DNA from: Takakia lepidozioides
Lineage: Eukaryota > Streptophyta > Takakiopsida > Takakiales > Takakiaceae
NCBI GenBank assembly: GCA_030704615.1
Contig: CM060734.1
Location: 24,490,001-24,554,000 of the forward strand
DNA length: 64,000 bases
Reading direction: 5' to 3'
A program made the translations under genes and the position numbers. Below, piece by piece: positions 58,206-64,000 of this stretch. The first letter of the stretch is position 1. Each line of letters begins with the position of its first letter. A model generated the notes under the pieces. It searched no databases. It saw only the letters and a list, made by a program, of their open reading frames with translations, and was not told the origin of the DNA.

Positions 58206-58430
58206 CATGAGCTCATGAGCGGTGAGCTCATGAGCTCATGAGCGGGCATGGCTCACCCATGAGCCGCAAAGTAACACACTTCGAATTTCGGCAGATTTTT
58301 TTCGGGCCCAAAACTATAAAATAATCAAAAATCGAAGATTTCCGCGCTCATGCTGGAAGCACTCCGCTCATGAGTACCAGTGTACGCTCATGACTTGGAG
58401 CCCAGGCTCATGGACCGCTAGGCCAGGTCA
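58206..58430 (+). repeat. Left end of element C: CATGAGC sub-repeats
   Basis: Repeated ATGAGCTCATGAGCGG and later isolated GCTCATG units. Same motif as both ends of A2. Confidence 0.75.
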
Positions 58431-58449
58431 TAGAAAAACTGAATTCTGG

Positions 58450-58930
58450 GCAATAACGGCACCGAAATTATCCCAGAGGCAGAGACGCAAGCGGAATTAG
58501 GATCCGGGTTTGCAGACTCCGAAAACGCAATGGCGACCTATAACCGTGGATAGTACCGTTGCAGAAGTGCATGATGGTTGGGTATAACGGCGCCGTAATT
58601 GGGCACAGGAAAAGAAATAGCCGGCTGAAGGCTCGGGAGTGAAGCCAACAACGGTGAAAGTAATTGGGCTCCGCCAACCAAATACCCGGCTGCATCCTCC
58701 GGAGTGCAGGCGATAACGGCGCCGAAATGGGCGCCGAAAATCAAATACTCGGTTGAAGCCACCGGAGTGCAACCGATAACGGCGCCGAAATTGGGTCCGG
58801 AAACCAAATACCCGGCTGAAGGCTAGGGATTGCAACCAATAACGGCGCCGAAATTGACCTGCGGAAACAAAATTCTCGGCTGAAGCTTCCGCACTCCATC
58901 CAATAACGGCGCCAAAATTGGGCTCCGGAG
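58450..58930. repeat. Subterminal palindrome array of C, about 64-bp period
   Basis: ATAACGGCGCCGAAAT-type sites, with cores at 58457, 58588, 58652 (decayed), 58717, 58780, 58842 and 58907. Steps are 62-65 bp (131 where one unit is decayed). The CGGCGCCG core is the same as in the other arrays. Confidence 0.9.
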
Positions 58931-59040
58931 AGCAAATACCCGCCTTACGGTAAGGGAGGCCTTGCTCTCATTTTGCTCTTCACTCTTCTCTGTTGTGCCC
59001 ATCTCCTCCCTGCTTTGAGTTCGTGCTATGTCGTGAGGCC

Positions 59041-59592
59041 ATGTCGTGCCCGAATCACATCTATCGACGCCAGACGGGAGTCATTTTCCCGAAAGCAGAC
59101 GACATCATTGTTTTCCTGGATGTTTTTAGGGACGATCCTCGACTTGTCCAGCTGAGAGCAATGGAGTTTCTTCCAGGATTGCACGATTCTCCTGGACCCC
59201 GGATGGGGAGCAGGTGGTTCCTACGCATCATGGACCTGGACTTTCCGCATGAGTGGGAGCCGAACAGATCACGCACAGCGTTGCTGTATCGCTGGAATTG
59301 TTGCGAGTGGACGTATGATGAGTGCATAGGTGAAAACTTTACGCGTGGAGGGACTGGCTCGGAAAGTGGGGACATTCTCTTCAGTTATGAGGATGAGGAG
59401 GAGGGGAACACAGGGCCCACTGTGAAAATGTCCTTCTACCAAGGGGGCGCTATCGATAAACACGACATCCTCGTTAGTTTCAACCGGGCGACAGAAACCA
59501 CTGACATTTTGTTCAAATATAGGCACCCGGTCACTCAGGAGGTCCTTGAGAGGCCAGTTAGAGTTCCTTCTTCTTGGGCAAGGGGACCATAG
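59041..59592 (+). CDS. Accessory protein of unknown family, intact copy
   Basis: A 183-residue open frame. The start is chosen at 59041 (MSCPNHIYRR) because it aligns with the ATGs of both A2 copies. Conserved blocks in order: ADDIIVFLDVFRDD, LRAMEFLPGL, SRWFLRIMDLDFPHEW, ALLYRWNCCEWTYDECIGEN, SGDILFSYEDE, KMSFYQGGAIDKHDILVSFN, TDILFKYRHPVTQEVLERPV. No transmembrane segment or known motif. The invariant RWNCCxWT block and the alternating hydrophobic C-terminal half suggest a small beta-rich globular protein. It lies beside the subterminal array just inside the left end. Role unknown. Confidence 0.75.
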   Translation: MSCPNHIYRRQTGVIFPKADDIIVFLDVFRDDPRLVQLRAMEFLPGLHDSPGPRMGSRWFLRIMDLDFPHEWEPNRSRTALLYRWNCCEWTYDECIGENFTRGGTGSESGDILFSYEDEEEGNTGPTVKMSFYQGGAIDKHDILVSFNRATETTDILFKYRHPVTQEVLERPVRVPSSWARGP

Positions 59593-60270
59593 GTCTTGCA
59601 TGCTAGAGTAGACATGTTTCGACTCGCCGACACTCATGTCATACATTTTCATTCAGAAATCAAGCAGCTTCCCTGTGCCATATGGGGAATATACATGCTT
59701 GGATAATCTTCTGTTAAGGTTTTTTGCAATTCACTGCCAGTATGCTGGGACGTGTCCTTTGTCGTATGGATTGCTGTTTGCACAAAGTGCAGTATGCAAA
59801 TGCTGGAATGTGCAGTAGGACCCTTCCCACTGGGACACAGAACTAGCAATCTTGTAAAGACATCACATTTGCAGAACAGTAACAATGTATTTGTAGCAAA
59901 TTGGAGTCTTCTCATAGAGGTGGACGAAAACGCCAGGATGGGCTGCGAAATCACTACAAATTGAATGAAGAGCAGTAACAAGGAAGCACTATGCAGTACA
60001 TAGACCATAAACGGCGCTGAAATAGGCCTCAATGCCCGTTAATCTCCACACAATGTATGCTTTACTCGGATCCATTTGTAGACAACCAAAATAAAAAAAG
60101 CATGCGCATGCCATTCATGGCCAAAAACCACATTCTCATGTATTGCGGCACCAAAATTCACATGTAGCCATGGCGATGCGGCACCACCAAGTGTATAATT
60201 CCTCCAAAAAAAATAGGGTGCAAGAAGATGAATGTAATATAATTGCCACTTTCTCCTTCCCGAATGTGGA
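59593..60270. other. Spacer with scattered core-like sites
   Basis: No supported gene. Decayed cores near 60010 (ACGGCGCTGAAAT), 60145 and 60178. Confidence 0.4.
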
Positions 60271-60273
60271 ATG

Positions 60274-60930
60274 TCAAGCAGTCCGACCAGTGTCCTGCCG
60301 TAGGGCCTTGTGCAGCTCGTTGAAACTCAGTGTTGGAGCATGGATGAAGACGTCCACTGCGGATATGCAACTCATGCGCTTCAGAAAAATGTAATAAAGG
60401 TGTTTGCAGGGGACGTATGCTGCATTCTTTGATTCCATAACAAGGAAGTCCTCACAGTTGCAAGCTGGATACTGTGAAACCGTGATTGTATACACGACAC
60501 TGCGCGCAGCAGACCCGGCTGTTGACAACTGAAATATGCGCCCCATCCCGGGGTGAGGAACATCCTTGCAACCTTGCACTATGCAGGGCATTGCAAGAGC
60601 GTTGGCCATCCTGGTGTCGTTCGCCTTTGTTGGTGGCCGCCGTCTTTTCAGTTTCCCCCACCGATGGGTGGGCCAAGCTGCGGGGTCACCCACCGGTATG
60701 CGGGGCGAAGAGCTTCTCGTGGGAGGAGGATGACGACTGGGAATTGGATTTCGTGGAACGTATTTTAGCTTTCAGAGAATCAGGATGGAAGTACACGTTT
60801 ACCCAAACACGGGAGTCCATGTTGAAGACAGGACCTCTCGGTACACTCCGCAGCGAAGTCCTGCAGTGAGAAGAGTGTGTCCTACCTAATAACACAAATG
60901 ATTTTCTGGAGGATTCCGTATCCAACAGGA
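60274..60930 (-). pseudogene. MULE-like transposase C-terminal remnant (element C)
   Basis: Frame WPTHRWGKLKRRRPPTKAND, GRIFQLSTAGSAARSVVYTI and the SWIM finger CNCEDFLVMESKNAAYV-PCKHLYYIF aligns with A2 residues near 33370-33750. Upstream sequence (to 60930) is weakly related and has a stop. The zinc region and DDE core are absent, so C is probably non-autonomous for transposition. Confidence 0.8.
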
Positions 60931-61440
60931 TGGGTGATCAGTGCACGTAAAGATGAAGGTATGTAACGTACGTTACAAAAACGGACGACAACAGCAAGTT
61001 CACATCGGATATTTGGTGCCTGAATTGTAATGTACAACCACTTGGGCTACAATAAATCAGGCCTTCCCATGAATTTCGGCACCGAAATCTGGATGAACAT
61101 CTCTGTCATGTAACAACTTTGGAAGCCAGGGGATGAATTCCGGCGACAGAAATAGTAATTTGTTCACCTCATGAAACTGACCAAGCATCCAACGGATGGA
61201 TTTCGGTGCCGAAATTCGGATGAACATCTTCTTCATCAAATTGTTTCTGCACATGAGGGTTGAATTTGGATGCCAAAATACAGATGAATGTGTTCCTGAT
61301 TACAGTCGTGATTCACCACGTGTCCGGATATCGCTGCCGCCATCGGAATGACAGTAATCCTGAATCGGCAGAATGGATGTATTTCGGCGCCGAAATTCAT
61401 TCTTCATCTCCTTTTCCGACCCTAATTCTGCTGCCCTGCG
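60931..61440. repeat. Scattered core palindromes of C
   Basis: TTTCGGCACCGAAAT near 61075, TTTCGGTGCCGAAAT near 61202 and TTTCGGCGCCGAAAT near 61383, with looser spacing. No gene seen. Confidence 0.8.
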
Positions 61441-61469
61441 GATGGATTTCGGTGCCGAAATTCATCTGA

Positions 61470-61511
<42 letters not shown>

Positions 61512-63060
61512 GACAGATGAACTTCGGCGCCGAATCTCATCCAAGTCCTCCCTTCTAATTTTCCTTTTTCTTCGCGAGCAATGAATTTCGGCGCCGAAAT
61601 TCATCCGAAGTCCTCCCGAATTTATTTTTTTCTCCGCGAGCAATGAATTTCGGCGCCGAAATTCATCCGAAGTCCTCCCGAAAATTTTTTTTTTCTTCGG
61701 GAGCAATGAATTTCGGCGCCGAAATTCATCCGAAGTCCTCCCGATTTTTTTTTTTTCTTCGGGAGCAATGAATTTCGGCGCCGAAATTCATCCGAAGTCC
61801 TCCCGATTATTTTTTTTCTTCGCGAGCAATGAATTTCGGCGCCGAAATTCATCCGAAGTCCTCCCGAAATTCATTTTTTTTCTTTGCGAGCAATGAATTT
61901 CGGCGCCGAAATTCAACCGACTCCATCCCTCCAAATTCTTTTCAGGGTTTGAGCGCCGGATTTCGGCGCCGAAATTCATCCAATGCCCTCCCTCCAATAT
62001 TTATTTTTCTTTGAAAAGGATGAATTTCGGCGCCGAAATTCATCCAGAGCGAAGACTAAATCGGCACCATGCTATGCTTTGCCGCCATCATTGCCCCTCA
62101 CGGATGCTGTCCATGCCTGTTGGACTTGCCATTTCTGGACATTTAACTATAATTTCGGCGCCGAAATTATACTTTATGTGCGGCAACGTCCCGTGCGAAA
62201 AAGACCACTTAATGGATACTGTCGGTTTCAAATGAAAAAAACGGCTAAAATACAATTAATTTTGACAGAATGGGTTCAATATGCCGATTTCTCCATTAAA
62301 TGCAGAATATTCCTGTTATCTTCGTCGGAAGGGGGTATTTCCAACGATTTACAGAAAATTATATCATCCAGAAGCAAATAGTAAGTGTCGGGTTTGGACG
62401 AATTTCGGCGCCGAAATTCATCCGTCGCATAGAAAATGTAATATTAGAGTTACTCATTGCGGACAGTAAGGATGAATTTCGGCGCCGAAATTCATCCTTT
62501 TCAAAGAAAAATAAATATTGGAGGGAGGGCATTGGATGAATTTCGGCGCCGAAATCCGGCGCTCAAACCTTGAAAAGAATTTGGAGGGATGGAGTCGGTT
62601 GAATTTCGGCGCCGAAATTCATTGCTCGCGAAAAAAAAAAAAATTCGGGAGGACTTCGGATGAATTTCGGCGCCGAAATTCATTGCTCGCGAAGAAAAAT
62701 AAAAATCAGGAGGACTTCGGATGAATTTCGGCGCCGAAATTCATTGCTCCCGAAGAAAAAAAAAATTCCGGGAGGACTTCGGATGAATTTCGGCGCCGAA
62801 ATTCATTGCTCCCGAAGAAAAAAAAAAAATTCGGGAGGACTTCGGATGAATTTCGGCGCCGAAATTCATTGCTCGCGGAGAAAAAAATAAATTCGGGAGC
62901 ACTCTGGATGAATTTCGGCGCCGAAATTCATTGCTCGCGAAGAAAAAGGAAAATTAGAAGGGAGGACTTGGATGAGATTCGGCGCCGAAGTTCATCTGTC
63001 GCAAAGGAAAAAAAAAAAAAAATACTTCAGATGAATGTCGGCGCCGAAATATGGATGAAA
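61440..63060. repeat. Large inverted repeat of phased palindromes (array C)
   Basis: Two arms (about 61440-62050 and 62465-63060) are mirror copies around a spacer of about 410 bp. Each arm holds nine palindromes, half-site GGATGAATTTCGG around CG. Left core starts: 61525, 61589, 61651, 61714, 61776, 61837, 61901, 61964, 62028. Right: 62480, 62544, 62607, 62668, 62729, 62791, 62854, 62916, 62980. Steps are 61-64 bp. A/T runs alternate with palindromes; a T run of about 38 lies at 61472-61509. Two more sites lie in the spacer (62156 and 62405). Confidence 0.97.
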
Positions 63061-63640
63061 TGTGCCCAAGTGCAGCCGTTTCCACTGTTCCGGAATTAAT
63101 TCCGGCTCCGATATCCCACTGACAGGTTTGCTCATGACGAATGAGGACTTGGGAAGCGATGAATTGCGGCGCCGAAATTTGTAAGTTTGTGTACGAAAGC
63201 ACTTGAATAGGATGAATTTTGGCGCCGAAATTCATCCGTCCGCTGATGAAACGTACCGACCTGACTGTTGAATGTCATAGGCAGGGGATTTTCATGGTGG
63301 TTGGGTTTCATGATGTGCGGATATTTCATTCAATGTCGGCTGCTCCGGGAACAGCATCCGGTGAACGGAAGGTATTTCGGTGCCGCAATTCGGATAAACC
63401 ATCTTGTACTGGTGGCTGGAACTGGCACGCGTCGTGTTCCAGTCGACTTCATCCGTGCGAACGTGTCAGGGGTCACAATCTCTTCATCACCCATACGGCA
63501 GAAAGTGGTGGACGGTGGCAACGTTTCGGGAGACGTGGCTGCTTACACATCTGCTCGTGTAGAGTGGTTGCATGTTCCACCGCTTCGCTCTCTCGCTCCT
63601 TGCCCTTCTGCAGTGACATTCTCCTGCGTTTCCTCTCCTT
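63061..63640. other. Right flank of array C
   Basis: Further core sites near 63170, 63222 and 63378 (TTTCGGTGCCGCAATT); otherwise no gene. Probably the upstream region of the following gene. Confidence 0.5.
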
Positions 63641-64000
63641 ATGCGGCATAGTGGTAGCATAGAGTTTGTGGAAGGTCAGGTGACTCCGGCAAAGAGAAGG
63701 AGGACGCGGGATTTTGGGAAGCCGCCGACGACACGACTTAAGCTCCGTCTCATGCATGAAATGTAGACCTCGTTATCCGGAGACTCGGATCGCCCACCAG
63801 TGAGAGATTCATGCTTTGCGGATGTGAAGCACTCCATACGCAATATTCCTTTTACACCTTTTTTTTTGCGTGCAGTGTCTCATGTTTTCCTGTTTGTTTG
63901 ACATGGGAGCTGGGGAGGGATCGCAGGGGGGCGAAGCAACACAGTCAACTTTGGATACTCCTGCCCGGGTGCTGCGCTCGCAAGGTGGAAGTGCATCGAG
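63641..64000 (+). CDS. Start of ParB-type gene of element C, partial
   Basis: Likely exon 1 from ATG 63641 (IEFVEGQVTPAKRRRTRDFG, basic like exon 1 of A1/A2). After TTTTTTTTGCGTGCAG an exon from about 63876 reads MFSCLFDMGAGEGSQGGEAT, then LDTPARVLRSQGG to the window edge. This aligns with the start of exon 2 in A1 (MFACLTGKVDVLEESQESEE). Position and strand relative to the array match the other elements. The ParB domain itself would lie outside the window, so the call rests on the leader only. Confidence 0.45.

Larger units (their letters stand above)
58200..64000. mobile_element. MULE-like element C, left part
   Basis: Left end GGGGGTTGCTATTCCATGAGC at 58198-58218 (one fragment short of identity with A2's left end), with CATGAGC/GCTCATG sub-repeats to about 58430. 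Then a subterminal palindrome array, the accessory gene (plus), a transposase remnant (minus), a large palindrome array, and the start of a ParB-type gene (plus) running off the window. Confidence 0.68.

Noticed and set aside
61422-63099. ORFs rich in EFRRRNS and NFGAEIH through array C
   Set aside because: Translations of the palindrome in its frames; no independent coding evidence.

Overview
Nuclear DNA of a streptophyte (green-plant lineage). The signs are an intron-rich kinesin-1 gene with GT..AG introns, a Copia element primed by initiator Met-tRNA (TGGTATCAGAGC), Ty3/Gypsy elements, a LINE and MULE-like transposases with SWIM fingers. A DNMT3-like domain inside a Gypsy polyprotein makes a charophyte alga (Chara- or Klebsormidium-like) my best guess, but the sequence alone does not prove it. 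One 500-base N run (18982-19481) is a scaffold gap. Almost everything here is mobile DNA, much of it nested and decayed.

Layout. 1-2625: motor-domain exons of a kinesin-1 gene with a premature stop. 2650-6021: Copia element (minus) with a 5-bp target duplication. 6097-13382: internal fragment 'A1' of a large MULE-like element. 13641-13755: UPF1-like helicase scrap. About 14790-15836: LINE 3' end (minus). 15959-18635: Gypsy LTR plus gag. 19487-34604: element 'A2', about 15.1 kb between inverted CATGAGC-rich ends. 34605-39600: no firm gene, but a triplicated 470-bp unit and repeats. 39665-46322: related element 'B'. About 46300-51543: Gypsy pol remnant with a coding minisatellite and extra ORFs. 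51631-58195: second Gypsy (minus) encoding protease, DNMT3-like methyltransferase, RT/RNase H and integrase with a PHD finger. 58200-64000: left part of a third related element 'C', inserted in that Gypsy's 5' coding region.

The unusual system is the A/B/C family. Members share: (i) a MULE-like transposase with a GCM/WRKY-like zinc region and a SWIM finger; (ii) an intron-bearing gene for a ParB-like domain (motif DGNHRLLAW), fused in A1/A2 to an adenine/N4-cytosine-type DNA methyltransferase fold; (iii) in A2 and C, a roughly 185-residue protein of unknown family; (iv) long arrays of perfect palindromes. The palindrome flanks differ between elements, but all have the same 8-bp core CGGYRCCG with a central pyrimidine-purine step. 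The A arrays repeat at exactly 53 bp (about 5 helical turns). The C array repeats at 61-64 bp (about 6 turns) inside a 1.6-kb inverted repeat. A ParB-like protein beside arrays of palindromes recalls parS, and motif arrays in a MULE recall the VANC anti-silencing system of Arabidopsis VANDAL elements; both comparisons are inference. No copy in this window is fully intact.
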